NCBI RefSeq assembly: GCF_003594915.1
Contig: NZ_QZCS01000004.1
Span: 248,001-312,000, forward strand
Direction: 5' to 3'
Source: Enterobacter chuandaensis
Lineage (GTDB): Bacteria > Pseudomonadota > Gammaproteobacteria > Enterobacterales > Enterobacteriaceae
DNA length: 64,000 nt
The notes beneath the pieces were generated by a model that was not told the origin of the DNA, searched no databases, and saw nothing but the letters and a program-made list of their open reading frames with translations. Both the position numbers and the translations under genes were made by a program. Shown in pieces: positions 45,245 through 54,230 of the stretch (position 1 is the first letter of the stretch; the number at the start of each line of letters is the position of its first letter).

Positions 45245-45427
45245 GTGGGCAAAGCAACGTACACAGTGACCGTGACCAACAACAGCAACGGCGTCTCGGT
45301 GGATTATGAGACAGAGGCTCCGATGGAGTTGCTCATCCCCGACGTCGCCGCAGACGTAGTGAAAGATCTGGTGAATACCGTCCGCGCTTACGATACGGAA
45401 AATGAGCACGAGGTGTGTGGCTGGTAA
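45245..45427 (+). CDS. yoaG: YoaG, small DUF1869 protein
   Basis: A 60-aa protein that starts at GTG 4 bp after yeaR2: MGKATYTVTVTNNSNGVSVD at the N-terminus, ending ENEHEVCGW as in E. coli YoaG. Forms a small beta-sheet dimer of unknown function; co-transcribed with yeaR under NO/nitrate control. In E. coli the pair is at another chromosomal location, not beside ortT and patD. Confidence 0.92.
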   Translation: MGKATYTVTVTNNSNGVSVDYETEAPMELLIPDVAADVVKDLVNTVRAYDTENEHEVCGW

Positions 45428-45434
45428 AGCAAAC

Positions 45435-45458
45435 GCCCGGCGATGCAAACCGCCGGGC
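45435..45458. terminator. Hairpin between yoaG and patD
   Basis: GCCCGGCG / CGCCGGGC stem with an 8-nt loop between convergent genes; preceded on the minus side by GCGTTTGC, with only weak T-richness on either side. Confidence 0.6.
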
Positions 45459-45465
45459 ATGATTT

Positions 45466-46890
45466 CTAGTGTTTTATCATCACGTGCCGGACAACCGTAT
45501 AATCCTCAAGCCCGAACACCGACATATCCTTTCCATAGCCGGACAATTTCATGCCGCCGTGCGGCATTTCGCTCACCAGCATAAAATGGGTATTCACCCA
45601 GGTGCAGCCATACTGCAGGCGTGCGCTCAGGCGATGGGCGCGGCCAACGTCCTGAGTCCAGACTGACGACGCCAGGCCGTACTGCGAATCGTTCGCCCAG
45701 GCCAGCACCTGCGCTTCATCGTCGAATTCGGTGACGCTCACCACCGGGCCAAACACCTCGCGCTGAACGATGGCATCCTCCTGTTTTGCCCCGGCCAGCA
45801 GAGTTGGCTGGAAATAGTAGCCCGCTCCCTCTTTTTTGCTTCCGCCCGTCACCACGCGGATATGGCCGAGCGCTTTCGCCTCATCAACCGCCTGACAGAC
45901 GCGTGAAAGATGGGCAGCGGAGCTCAGCGGACCGAGTTCAGTAGACTTATCCTCCGGGGCACCCATTTTGAGGCTGGTGACGGCGGCGCCGAGCTTTTCC
46001 ACCAGTTGGGCATAGATCCCCTTCTGGGCATAAATACGGCAGGCCGCCGTACAGTCCTGCCCGGCATTGTAGAAACCAAACGTCCGCACCCCTTCGACAA
46101 CCGCGTCCAGGTCAGCATCGTCGAACACGATAACCGGCGCTTTACCGCCCAGTTCCATGTGGGTGCGCTTAATGGTGGACGCCGTGTGGCCGATGATATG
46201 CTCCCCGGTAGCAATCGACCCGGTCAGCGAAACCATGCGCACTTTTTCATGCCCGGTCAGCGGATCGCCCACCGTTTTACCGCGGCCAAACAGCACGTTG
46301 AGAACGCCTGCCGGGAAGATATCTTTCGCCAGCTCCGCCAGCTTTAACGCCGTCAGCGGCGTGATTTCAGAAGGTTTGATGACCACACAGTTGCCGGCCG
46401 CCAGCGCAGGCGCCAGCTTCCATGCCGCCATCATCAGCGGGTAGTTCCACGGCGCGATAGAGGCAACCACGCCCACCGGGTCACGGCGGATCATCGACGT
46501 GTGGCCTTCCAGGTACTCGCCCGCAGCCAGCCCGTTCAGGCAGCGCGCGGCCCCGGCAAAGAAACGGAAAACGTCGACCACTGCCGGAATTTCATCGCCC
46601 AGCGCACAGTGCAGCGGCTTCCCGCAGTTGAGGGATTCAAGCCGGGCAAAGTCCTCCCAATGCGCTTCAATGGCATCCGCCAGCTTCAGCAGGCACTCGG
46701 CGCGGGTCTTCGGTGTCGTTTGCCCCCATTCCGCAAAAGCCAGGTCGGCGGCCTGAACCGCCGCGTCGACCTGAGCCGCTGAGGCCTCAGCAATCTCCAG
46801 CAGCACCTCACCGGTGGCCGGGTTATACACCGGCTGTTTCTCTCCCTCTCCGGCAACCAGTTCACCCTTTATCAGCAGATGTGTTTGCAT
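45466..46890 (-). CDS. patD: PatD, gamma-aminobutyraldehyde dehydrogenase
   Basis: A 474-aa NAD-dependent aldehyde dehydrogenase that oxidises 4-aminobutanal, formed from putrescine, to [24 protein letters not shown] is the NAD-binding region, [16 protein letters not shown] holds the catalytic Glu and [14 protein letters not shown] the catalytic Cys. Length equals E. coli PatD (YdcW). Last gene of the ydcS-T-U-V-patD operon, 24 bp after ydcV. Confidence 0.95.
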   Translation of the reverse strand: MQTHLLIKGELVAGEGEKQPVYNPATGEVLLEIAEASAAQVDAAVQAADLAFAEWGQTTPKTRAECLLKLADAIEAHWEDFARLESLNCGKPLHCALGDEIPAVVDVFRFFAGAARCLNGLAAGEYLEGHTSMIRRDPVGVVASIAPWNYPLMMAAWKLAPALAAGNCVVIKPSEITPLTALKLAELAKDIFPAGVLNVLFGRGKTVGDPLTGHEKVRMVSLTGSIATGEHIIGHTASTIKRTHMELGGKAPVIVFDDADLDAVVEGVRTFGFYNAGQDCTAACRIYAQKGIYAQLVEKLGAAVTSLKMGAPEDKSTELGPLSSAAHLSRVCQAVDEAKALGHIRVVTGGSKKEGAGYYFQPTLLAGAKQEDAIVQREVFGPVVSVTEFDDEAQVLAWANDSQYGLASSVWTQDVGRAHRLSARLQYGCTWVNTHFMLVSEMPHGGMKLSGYGKDMSVFGLEDYTVVRHVMIKH

Positions 46891-46914
46891 AGCATTGTCC
46901 TGTTCTAATCAATG

Positions 46915-47721
46915 TTATTTCCCGCTACCGGCAATGTTCTCGCCGTCGCGGGTTAGCCACCAGGCTCCCAGAATGGGGATGGTTGTGACCAGCATCACCA
47001 GCAGTGCAACGACGTTGGTGACCGGCACGTCGCGCGGACGACCAAGCTGGTTGAGCAACCACAGCGGTAACGTGCGTTCGTGTCCCGCCGTAAACGTTGT
47101 GACGATGATTTCGTCAAACGAGAGGGCAAACGCCAGCATTCCCCCCGCCAGCAGCGCTGAACCCAGATTGGGCAGCACCACATAGCGAAAGGTTTGCCAC
47201 CCGTCAGCCCCGAGATCCATCGACGCCTCGACCAGACTCCAGGAAGTGCGTCTGAATCGGGCGATCACGTTATTAAAGACCACCACCACGCAGAACGTGG
47301 CGTGTCCGACCACGATGGTGAAAAAACCCGGCTCAAGGTCGATCGTTTTGAACGCGGTCAGCAGCGCCAGGCCGGTGATGATCCCCGGCAAGGCTATCGG
47401 CAGCAGCAGCAACAGCGAGATCGCGTTTTTGCCAAAAAACTCGCTTCGCCAGAGCGCCGCTGCAGCAAGCGTGCCAAGCACCAGGGCGATCGCGGTGGAG
47501 AGTGCCGCAATTTGAAGTGACAACGTCACGGATTCAATGATATCTCCACGCCCCGCTGCCACGCTAAACCACTTCAGGGTCAGCCCCTGCGGCGGAAAGC
47601 TGAAGGCTGCGTCTTCGGTGTTAAAGGCATAGATTGCGATAATCAGCAGCGGGAAATGCAGGAAGATCACCCCTCCCCAGGCTGCCACTTTCAGGAACAG
47701 AGGTGCGCGTTCAGAGTGCAT
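46915..47721 (-). CDS. ydcV: YdcV, ABC permease for polyamine-type substrate
   Basis: A 268-aa inner-membrane permease of the PotC class with six TM helices; [20 protein letters not shown] is the EAA loop that contacts the YdcT ATPase. Overlaps ydcU by 11 bp. Works with YdcU, YdcT and the binding protein YdcS, probably importing putrescine or a related polyamine that feeds PatD. Confidence 0.94.
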   Translation of the reverse strand: MHSERAPLFLKVAAWGGVIFLHFPLLIIAIYAFNTEDAAFSFPPQGLTLKWFSVAAGRGDIIESVTLSLQIAALSTAIALVLGTLAAAALWRSEFFGKNAISLLLLLPIALPGIITGLALLTAFKTIDLEPGFFTIVVGHATFCVVVVFNNVIARFRRTSWSLVEASMDLGADGWQTFRYVVLPNLGSALLAGGMLAFALSFDEIIVTTFTAGHERTLPLWLLNQLGRPRDVPVTNVVALLVMLVTTIPILGAWWLTRDGENIAGSGK

Positions 47722-48655
47722 CGAATGCTCCCAGACGTTTCACGAACGCCAGATAGAGTGAAATCAGCACGATAGGCACCAGCGTGAACGCGGCGGCCAT
47801 GGGCATATTGCCAATCGCTCCCTGCTGTGAATAGACCATATTGCCGATGAAATACCCCGGCGGCCCCACCAGCTGCGGCACAATGAAATCCCCCAGCGTC
47901 AGGGAAAAGGTGAATATCGAGCCCGCGGCAATGCCCGGAATAGCCAGCGGCAGAACGACGTAGCGGAATGTCTGACGAGGACGCGCGCCGAGATCGGCAG
48001 ATGCCTGCAGTAAGGAGGCAGGCAGGCGTTCCAGCGCCGCCTGGACCGGCAGGATCATAAACGGCAGCCAGATGTAGACGAAGACCAGAAACCGTCCCAA
48101 CCCGGAGGTGGACAAAGTGTTGCCTCCAACCGCGGGTAGCGTAAGGATCGAGGACAGGATAGGCTCCAGCCCCAGATGGTTGAGAAACCACTGTGCCACG
48201 CCGTCCTTCGCCAGCAGAAGCGTCCAGGCGTAGGCTTTGACGATGTAGCTTGCCCACATTGGCAGCATTACGGCGATATAAAAAAACGCTTTCCACTTGC
48301 CGCGGGTGTAGCGCGCCATGTACCAGGCCATCGGGAATGCCAGGATCGCGCTGGCAATCGTCACCGCAATCGCCATCGTTAACGTGCGCAGAATGATGTC
48401 GTAGTTTGCGGGGTTGAAAAGCGCCAGAATGTTCGCCAGGGTCAGATCCGGCGTGACTGCCATGGTGAAATCGTCAAAGGTGTAAAAACCCTGCCACAAA
48501 AGGGTCAGCAACGATCCTAAATAGACGATGCCAAACCACATCAGCGGTGCAAGCAGAAGCAGGAACAGCCCGAGCGACGGTTTACGCCAGAACAGAGCCG
48601 TGATGCGGCTTACGCGACCGTGCGGGGCGGGAGGATGAGCGACACTCATAGCCAT
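47711..48655 (-). CDS. ydcU: YdcU, ABC permease for polyamine-type substrate
   Basis: A 314-aa PotB-class permease with six TM helices and a larger periplasmic first loop; [20 protein letters not shown] is the EAA loop. Nearly identical to E. coli YdcU through the C-terminal half. Follows ydcT with a 1-bp gap. Confidence 0.94.
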   Translation of the reverse strand: MAMSVAHPPAPHGRVSRITALFWRKPSLGLFLLLLAPLMWFGIVYLGSLLTLLWQGFYTFDDFTMAVTPDLTLANILALFNPANYDIILRTLTMAIAVTIASAILAFPMAWYMARYTRGKWKAFFYIAVMLPMWASYIVKAYAWTLLLAKDGVAQWFLNHLGLEPILSSILTLPAVGGNTLSTSGLGRFLVFVYIWLPFMILPVQAALERLPASLLQASADLGARPRQTFRYVVLPLAIPGIAAGSIFTFSLTLGDFIVPQLVGPPGYFIGNMVYSQQGAIGNMPMAAAFTLVPIVLISLYLAFVKRLGAFDAL

Positions 48656-48656
48656 T

Positions 48657-49670
48657 TCACCTCTCCTCGTGAAGACGGATCATGGCGTCGCGCGACCACG
48701 ACGCCGTGACGGCCTGCCCCGGCGCAATGCCGCTCAGCGGCGAGAGCTCGCTGAGGTTGGCCTGGCTCACCAGCAGTTTGGCACCGTCGGCGAGCTTCAA
48801 CTCCAGCCGCGTGGCCGCCCCCTGATACTGAACGGCCTGCACGCACCCCTGAACCTGAATTTCACCGCTCTCGTTAAGGCGAATATGTTCCGGGCGCAGC
48901 GAATAAGCGCCTTCCATGCCGCATAGTTTCTGCGCAAGGGCTGTATCAAAAACGTTGGACGTGCCGACAAAACCGGCGACAAACGGCGTGCGCGGGCGCA
49001 TATAGAGATCGCGCGGGGTATCGACCTGCTCGATGCGCCCATTATTGAATACCGCCACCCGGTCCGACATGGAGAGGGCTTCACCCTGATCGTGGGTGAC
49101 GAAAATAAAGGTGATGCCGAGTTCCTGCTGAAGTTTCTTCAGCTCGAACTGCATCTGTTCACGCAGTTTGAGATCGAGCGCGCCTAACGGCTCGTCCAGC
49201 AGCAGGACGCGCGGTTCATTCACCAGCGCCCGGGCGATGGCGACTCGCTGGCGCTGGCCGCCGGAAAGCTGCGAAGGCTTACGGGCGACGGCGAAGCTCA
49301 GGCCCACTTTTTCCAGCGCATCACGAGCCTGCGCATGGCGTTTTTTCTTATCGACGCCTTTCACCATCAGCCCATAGGCGACGTTATCGAGGATCGACAT
49401 ATGCGGGAACAGCGCGTAATCCTGGAACACGGTGTTCACATCCCGCTCCCACGGGGTCAGCGCGCTCGCCTCTTTACCAAAGATAGATATCGTGCCGCCT
49501 GACAGCTGCTCAAAGCCGGCAATCAGGCGCAGGCAGGTGGTTTTGCCGGAGCCCGAAGGCCCCAGCATGGAGAAGAATTCTCCGTCACGAACGGCAATGG
49601 TGACTCCATCCACCGCCCGTACGTCGCCGTACAGACGGGAAACGTTGTTAAATTCTACCGCGTACGTCAT
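48657..49670 (-). CDS. ydcT: YdcT, ABC ATPase for polyamine-type substrate
   Basis: A 337-aa PotA-type ATPase: Walker A GPSGSGKTT, FQDYALFPHMS, signature LSGGQRQRVAIARAL, Walker B VLLLDEPLGALD, switch His in FVTHDQGEA, and a C-terminal TOBE domain (LRPEHIRLNESGEI). Energises uptake through YdcU and YdcV. Confidence 0.94.
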   Translation of the reverse strand: MTYAVEFNNVSRLYGDVRAVDGVTIAVRDGEFFSMLGPSGSGKTTCLRLIAGFEQLSGGTISIFGKEASALTPWERDVNTVFQDYALFPHMSILDNVAYGLMVKGVDKKKRHAQARDALEKVGLSFAVARKPSQLSGGQRQRVAIARALVNEPRVLLLDEPLGALDLKLREQMQFELKKLQQELGITFIFVTHDQGEALSMSDRVAVFNNGRIEQVDTPRDLYMRPRTPFVAGFVGTSNVFDTALAQKLCGMEGAYSLRPEHIRLNESGEIQVQGCVQAVQYQGAATRLELKLADGAKLLVSQANLSELSPLSGIAPGQAVTASWSRDAMIRLHEER

Positions 49671-49687
49671 GTTCCGCTCCCGGGCAA

Positions 49688-50833
49688 TTAACGACCGCCC
49701 ATGATGGCGATGTAATCCTGCGTCCAGCGGCTGTAAGGCACAAATTTTCCGCCTTCTGCGATGGGGGTTTTCCAGAACATGATTTTGTCAAAATAGTTAT
49801 AGCCGTTGGTTTCGCAGCCCTTGTCACCCAGCAGTGTGCTGGCCTTACACCCTTCAGGCACGACGGGCAGCGAGCCAAACCATGCCGCCAGATCGCCCTG
49901 CACTTTTGGCGTGAGCGACCAGTTCATCCATTTGTAGGCGCACATCGGGTGTTTTGCCTGCGCGTGAAGCATGGTGGTGTCCGCCCAGCCGGTCACGCCC
50001 TCTTTCGGGAAGACGGTGGCAACGGGCTGGTTCTCGGCCTTCAGGGCATTCGCCTGATACGGCCAGGCGCTGGAGGCCACGACGCCTTCATTTTTGAAGT
50101 CGCTCATCTGGACGGTGGTGTCATGCCAGTAGCGGTGGATCAGGGCATGCTGGTCGCGAAGCACCTTGAGCACGGCGGCATACTGCTGTTCAGTGAGCTG
50201 ATACGGGTCGCTAATACCCAGCTGTGGCTGAGTGGCTTTGACGAACAGCGCCGCATCGGCGATATAAATCGGGCCGTCGTACGCCTGCACGCGTCCCTGA
50301 TTGGTTTTGCCGTCTGGCAGATCCTGCTTCGTAAAGACCACGCTCCAGCTGTCCGGCGGCGTCGGGAAGGTTTTGGTGTTGTACATCAGCAGGTTGGGTC
50401 CCCACTGATACGGCGTGCCGTAGACTTTACCGCCCACGTTAAACCATTCGCCCTTCACGATGCGCGGGTCGAGGGTTTTCCAGTTGGGGATGAGTTCCGG
50501 GTTAATCGGCTGAACGCGTTTGCCCATAATCAGGCGGAGCGAGGCATCGCCCGACGCGGTGACAAGGTCGTAACCTCCCTTCGCCATCAGGCTGACCATC
50601 TCATCGGAGGTGGCCGCCGTTTTGACGTTAACCGCGCAGCCGGTCTCTTTTTCAAACTGGGTGACCCAGTCATAATTTTTATCCGTCTGTCCGCGTTCGA
50701 TGTATCCCGGCCAGGCGATAATATCCAGTCGGCCTTCCCCGTCGCCAATGGCCTTTGGTGGTTCTGCGGCTTGCGCGGCCATGATAGTCATACCGAGCGC
50801 GCACAGGCTGCTGCGGGCAAATTTTTTGCTCAT
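49688..50833 (-). CDS. ydcS: YdcS, periplasmic polyamine-type binding protein
   Basis: A 381-aa PotD-family binding protein with signal peptide (MSKKFARSSLCALGMTIMAA, cleavage near AQA/AEP). LDIIAWPGYIERGQTDKNYD is the mature start of the fold. E. coli YdcS is also reported to make poly-3-hydroxybutyrate; whether that holds here cannot be judged. First gene of the operon after the MocR-type regulator gene ydcR. Confidence 0.93.
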   Translation of the reverse strand: MSKKFARSSLCALGMTIMAAQAAEPPKAIGDGEGRLDIIAWPGYIERGQTDKNYDWVTQFEKETGCAVNVKTAATSDEMVSLMAKGGYDLVTASGDASLRLIMGKRVQPINPELIPNWKTLDPRIVKGEWFNVGGKVYGTPYQWGPNLLMYNTKTFPTPPDSWSVVFTKQDLPDGKTNQGRVQAYDGPIYIADAALFVKATQPQLGISDPYQLTEQQYAAVLKVLRDQHALIHRYWHDTTVQMSDFKNEGVVASSAWPYQANALKAENQPVATVFPKEGVTGWADTTMLHAQAKHPMCAYKWMNWSLTPKVQGDLAAWFGSLPVVPEGCKASTLLGDKGCETNGYNYFDKIMFWKTPIAEGGKFVPYSRWTQDYIAIMGGR

Positions 50834-50852
50834 AAGAGTTACTCCTGTCGCA

Positions 50853-50947
50853 ATGAAATTTAGCGGCAGCCGTGCCGTAAAAATATCTCCCTTATTAAAC
50901 GTAGACCGCGCAAATGCGCCGCACCGTACGGCTTAAGGAAATTTCAT
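50853..50947. promoter_or_regulatory. Imperfect long-arm inverted repeat in the ydcR-ydcS gap
   Basis: Arms at 50853-50877 and 50923-50947 begin and end with ATGAAATTT / AAATTTCAT, continue with AGCCGT / ACGGCT, and flank about 45 bp. The structure lies 20-115 bp upstream of ydcS, so it covers its leader or promoter. It could be a regulator site, an RNA fold or the relic of a small inverted-repeat element. Confidence 0.4.
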
Positions 50948-51104
50948 CAAGGTGTGACCGGGGACGCATTCCCTGTTAACTGGATTATAGACAAGGAGTT
51001 AGCCGCGAAAGACGGTATGCAGATTTCCTATGATACGACACCGCAAAATATTCGCAGCGCCGCCATCAGGATAAGAAATGATTATTTAAATAAGATCGAA
51101 AAGA

Positions 51105-52514
51105 TTATTCCAGCATCGCGCTAATGAGTTTTCCTAACTGTATGACCGCCTGCTCTTCCCGCTCTCCCCACGCCCAGGAGGTATTAAAACGGAAAAACGG
51201 GGTCCAGGCGTCAGAGGTGGAAAACATCTTTCCGGGCGCAATGCTGATGTGGTGGGTTAAGGCCTTCTCACTCAGCAGCCCCGCGTCCAGCTGCGCAGGT
51301 AGCTCCAGCCATAAAAAGTAGCCGCTTTCGCTGTGATGAATTTTGACACCGGCAGGCATATGACGCAGAAGCGACTGCCACGCCTGCTGTTTCCGCTCGG
51401 CGAGGGTTCGTCGCAGGCGGCGCAGATGGGCGTCGTAGCGTTTTGTCGCCAGGTAATCCACCAGCGCCAGCTGCATGGGAGAACTGGTTGAGAGCGTGCT
51501 CATCAGTTGCAGCTGCTGAATGCGGCGCGCGTGTTTTCCTGCCGCCACCCAGCCGATGCGAAACCCCGCCACCAGGCATTTTGAAAAGGAGGAGCAGTGA
51601 AGCGTCATGTCACTCCGATCCCAGGCTTTCGCCGGAAGGGGTTTTTCCCGGCCAAAATAGAGTTCGCTGTAGACGTCATCTTCAATCAACGTGACGTTAT
51701 GTTTCGTCAGGAGTGCGACCAGACGCGCTTTTTTCTCCGCGCTCAGCGTGAAGCCAAGCGGGTTTTGGCCGTTAGTCATGAGCCAGCAGGCTTTTACGGG
51801 ATAGTCATTCAACGCCAGCTCCAGCGCATTGAGGTCGATCCCCTCGCGGACGTCTGTGGCGACGGATAACGCTTTCAGCTTAAGACGCTCCAGCGCCTGC
51901 AGCGCACCGTAAAAACAGGGGTTTTCAACAATCACCCAGTCTCCGGGCTCCGTCACCGCCTGCAAACTGAGGTTCAACGCTTCGAGGGCACCTGCGGTAA
52001 TGACGATCTCGTCCGGCGAGATGTTCATCCCCTGCTGCGCATAGCGGCGTGCGATGGCGTGGCGGAGTTCAGCGTTACCGGGCGGCAGATTTTCAATCAC
52101 GCTCATTGCGGTAGCCGTTTTGCTGACGTTTGCCAGCGAGCGGTTGAGCTGCTGAAGCGGGAAAAGCCGGGGGTCGGGAAACGCGGAAGCGAAAGGAACA
52201 ACGGACGGATCGCGGCTGGCCTGTAAGACCTCGAAGATATAGGTGTTGATATCTACCGCTTCATCGCGCATCACCTGAGCAGGTGGCGCAGGCTGTTGTG
52301 CGGTCGGGCGCGAGGCAACGTAATAGCCCGACTGCGGCCTGGCGACAATGCGCCCCTGGCTTTCCAGCATCTGATACGCGTGGCCAACGGTCATAAAGCT
52401 CATGCCGCTACTTGCCACCTGCTCTCGCAGGGAAGGCAGCTTATCGCCCGGCAGCCATACGCCAAGCTCGATCTGCGAGATAATTTGTTGCGCCAGACGC
52501 TGGTATTTTTTCAT
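51105..52514 (-). CDS. ydcR: YdcR, MocR-family (GntR wHTH plus aminotransferase-like) regulator
   Basis: A 469-aa MocR/PdxR-type regulator: N-terminal GntR wHTH (LPGDKLPSLREQVASSGMSF, AYQMLESQGRIVARPQSGYY), a linker, then a class I aminotransferase-like PLP domain with the Schiff-base Lys in SSFSKCLVAGFRIGW. Lies just upstream of ydcS on the same strand, as in E. coli, and likely controls polyamine/GABA-aldehyde genes through a PLP adduct. Confidence 0.93.
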   Translation of the reverse strand: MKKYQRLAQQIISQIELGVWLPGDKLPSLREQVASSGMSFMTVGHAYQMLESQGRIVARPQSGYYVASRPTAQQPAPPAQVMRDEAVDINTYIFEVLQASRDPSVVPFASAFPDPRLFPLQQLNRSLANVSKTATAMSVIENLPPGNAELRHAIARRYAQQGMNISPDEIVITAGALEALNLSLQAVTEPGDWVIVENPCFYGALQALERLKLKALSVATDVREGIDLNALELALNDYPVKACWLMTNGQNPLGFTLSAEKKARLVALLTKHNVTLIEDDVYSELYFGREKPLPAKAWDRSDMTLHCSSFSKCLVAGFRIGWVAAGKHARRIQQLQLMSTLSTSSPMQLALVDYLATKRYDAHLRRLRRTLAERKQQAWQSLLRHMPAGVKIHHSESGYFLWLELPAQLDAGLLSEKALTHHISIAPGKMFSTSDAWTPFFRFNTSWAWGEREEQAVIQLGKLISAMLE

Positions 52515-52596
52515 CAGATTCTCCTTATTGCCGACAGTGTATATCAGCAGGAGAAAAAGAGAAGATTTAGCTAACTGTTATAGTTCGCGAAATAAA

Positions 52597-52785
52597 TTAC
52601 TTACGGTACTCGGTAACGTGGCTTTGCGCCTGGCGTGCAGCGGCCAGGTGATCGAGCGTGATCATTGACGATTTGCAAAAGATGCATTTCGCACCGAGCG
52701 GGTTTTTCTCAGACACATCAAAGACTGAGGTACGGTACTGCGAACCATGACAGCATGGGCAGCGGAAATGTATATAAGAAGTCAT
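52597..52785 (-). CDS. Small zinc-ribbon protein (YnfU-like)
   Basis: A 62-aa protein with two CxxC knuckles, FRCPCCHGSQY and AKCIFCKSSM, separated by about 23 residues, consistent with one structural zinc ion. It has a strong AGGAGAATCCT ribosome site. It resembles small enteric zinc-binding proteins annotated YnfU, some of which are cold-induced; that label is tentative. Function unknown. Confidence 0.7.
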   Translation of the reverse strand: MTSYIHFRCPCCHGSQYRTSVFDVSEKNPLGAKCIFCKSSMITLDHLAAARQAQSHVTEYRK

Positions 52786-53246
52786 AGGATTCTCCTGTGA
52801 ACGTAAAAACGTAAATTACTCATGAGCCGATCAGGCAATAATGGTTTTAAACAAAACTAATCGGAATGTAGATAAAGACCCAAGAGAGGCTGCGGAGAGG
52901 CACAACGTGATGAGAACTGCTTTATGAAACTACGTCAGATATTTTTTTGGACTCAAAACCAGAGAACCATTAACGCACGGCGATGACGACAAAGCAAGCG
53001 GTTTAATGCGGAAAATTCATAAAAAGAATGTTTTTATTCCCTGATACTCGTCCATGTTATTAAATATTGATGTTTACAATTCCCGGCTATGCATACATAA
53101 CCACATGAAATATAAATATAATATATAACATTTTTTGCCTACTCATCTCACCAACCGCAGAGTATTAACAACAGGCTAATGTACACTCTGCTACTTGTCT
53201 TGCTCGAGCAGAAATTTCGCTCTTACCTTACAGAAAGGAATTATCA
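52786..53246. other. AT-rich 461-bp intergenic region upstream of the second amidase gene
   Basis: No convincing gene. The right half (about 53020-53140) is strongly AT-rich with many TATAAT-like words (for example ATATAATATATAAC) and probably contains the promoter of the amidase/immunity operon, possibly under silencing by H-NS. A 20-codon frame at 52924-52986 has no clear ribosome site and was not called as a gene. Confidence 0.5.
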
Positions 53247-53618
53247 ATGAGTTGGAATAGAGACGCGGCTGTTTCTTACCTCCGCTCGCATGCCCTTGGA
53301 CACTCTCATAACGAATGCGCGAAATTTACACGTCGTGCCATAATCGCTGGCGGCATTACGCTTGAACGTACACATGATGCGAAGGATTATGGACCAAAAC
53401 TTTTGCGTGCAGGTTTTAGGGAGGTTCCTCCCGGTTCGACGTTGCTTAGCGGAGATGTCGCTGTAATTCAGCCCTATCCCGGAGGAAACTCAAGCGGCCA
53501 TATGACAATGTTCGACGGCACTCGCTGGATCTCAGATTTTACCCAGCTCAGCATGTACCCTGGGCCGGGTTACCGCCGCGCGCAACCTACCTATAAGATT
53601 TACAGGATGAGTCGATGA
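53247..53618 (+). CDS. Tae2-like peptidoglycan amidase effector, copy 2
   Basis: A 123-aa paralogue of the protein at 10940. Shared features are MSWN(K/R)D at the start, SYxxSHA, Cys24 (NECAKFTRRAI), GDVAVIQ, His85 (SSGHMTMFDG), RWISDF and MYPGxxYRxxQPxYxxxR at the end. The Cys and His fall at equivalent positions, so the putative dyad is conserved. It has no signal peptide, so it would need T6SS-type delivery. AAAGGAATTATCA precedes the ATG. It overlaps the downstream lipoprotein gene by 4 bp. Tae2 assignment is by recalled family resemblance. Confidence 0.68.
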   Translation: MSWNRDAAVSYLRSHALGHSHNECAKFTRRAIIAGGITLERTHDAKDYGPKLLRAGFREVPPGSTLLSGDVAVIQPYPGGNSSGHMTMFDGTRWISDFTQLSMYPGPGYRRAQPTYKIYRMSR

Positions 53619-54109
53619 TGAGGGGGTTTATAATTACTGTGGCGCTATTATTATCTGCTTGTACGGGTGTACCTAAGCAGAATGCTGCCGAACGGGCGGA
53701 AGAATTCTATTCCACATATCTGACGTTTTTTGCAGAAAGTGATGGTGAATATCCTCAGCTTAGAGAGTACGTTGCGGCTGGTACACTATCCCGGCTTAAC
53801 GAGATAGAGTCTATTCCTGAACAGGAAATCGTGGGATCAGATTATTTCGCTTATGTTCAGGATTATGACCCATCCTGGGTGAAGGGGCTTGAAGTGGGTG
53901 TGGCGCACCAATTCATGAATGGCGAAGTTCTTCCTGTCAGGATTGGTATTGAGAACGGCGGCTTTCTTAATCTTGAAGTCTATATGCGTCTTGAAGATGG
54001 AAAGTGGAAAATTTACCGCGTGAGAGACGTAACCGATAGCTACGAGCATCCCATATTTAATGCGGGAGCAATTACTCAAGCAAAGGCATCAGCGGAAAGC
54101 GGACTTTAA
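53615..54109 (+). CDS. Putative immunity lipoprotein (DUF3828-like) for amidase copy 2
   Basis: A 164-aa protein with a lipoprotein signal: LLLSAC places the lipidated Cys at residue 16, followed by Thr and not Asp, which favours outer-membrane sorting. The body resembles the periplasmic protein at 11302 (REYVAAGTLSRLNEI, YDPSW, GKWKIYRVRDV). It is coupled to the amidase gene by an ATGA overlap. The likely role is protection of the cell wall from the partner amidase, inferred from context. Confidence 0.64.
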   Translation: MMRGFIITVALLLSACTGVPKQNAAERAEEFYSTYLTFFAESDGEYPQLREYVAAGTLSRLNEIESIPEQEIVGSDYFAYVQDYDPSWVKGLEVGVAHQFMNGEVLPVRIGIENGGFLNLEVYMRLEDGKWKIYRVRDVTDSYEHPIFNAGAITQAKASAESGL

Positions 54110-54230
54110 GCGCATCGATAAATATTACACTGGGCAAACTGTTATAGTTAAATAGGCCGGGTCTGTTTCTGCAACCCAGCGCTGGCGCGGCTTAGAATGG
54201 CATCGACATAAATACATCGCGGAGTTTTGC

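Noticed and set aside
52924..52986. 20-codon frame beginning MKLRQIFFW upstream of the second amidase gene
   Set aside because: No convincing ribosome site, no terminator and only chance length in an AT-rich region.
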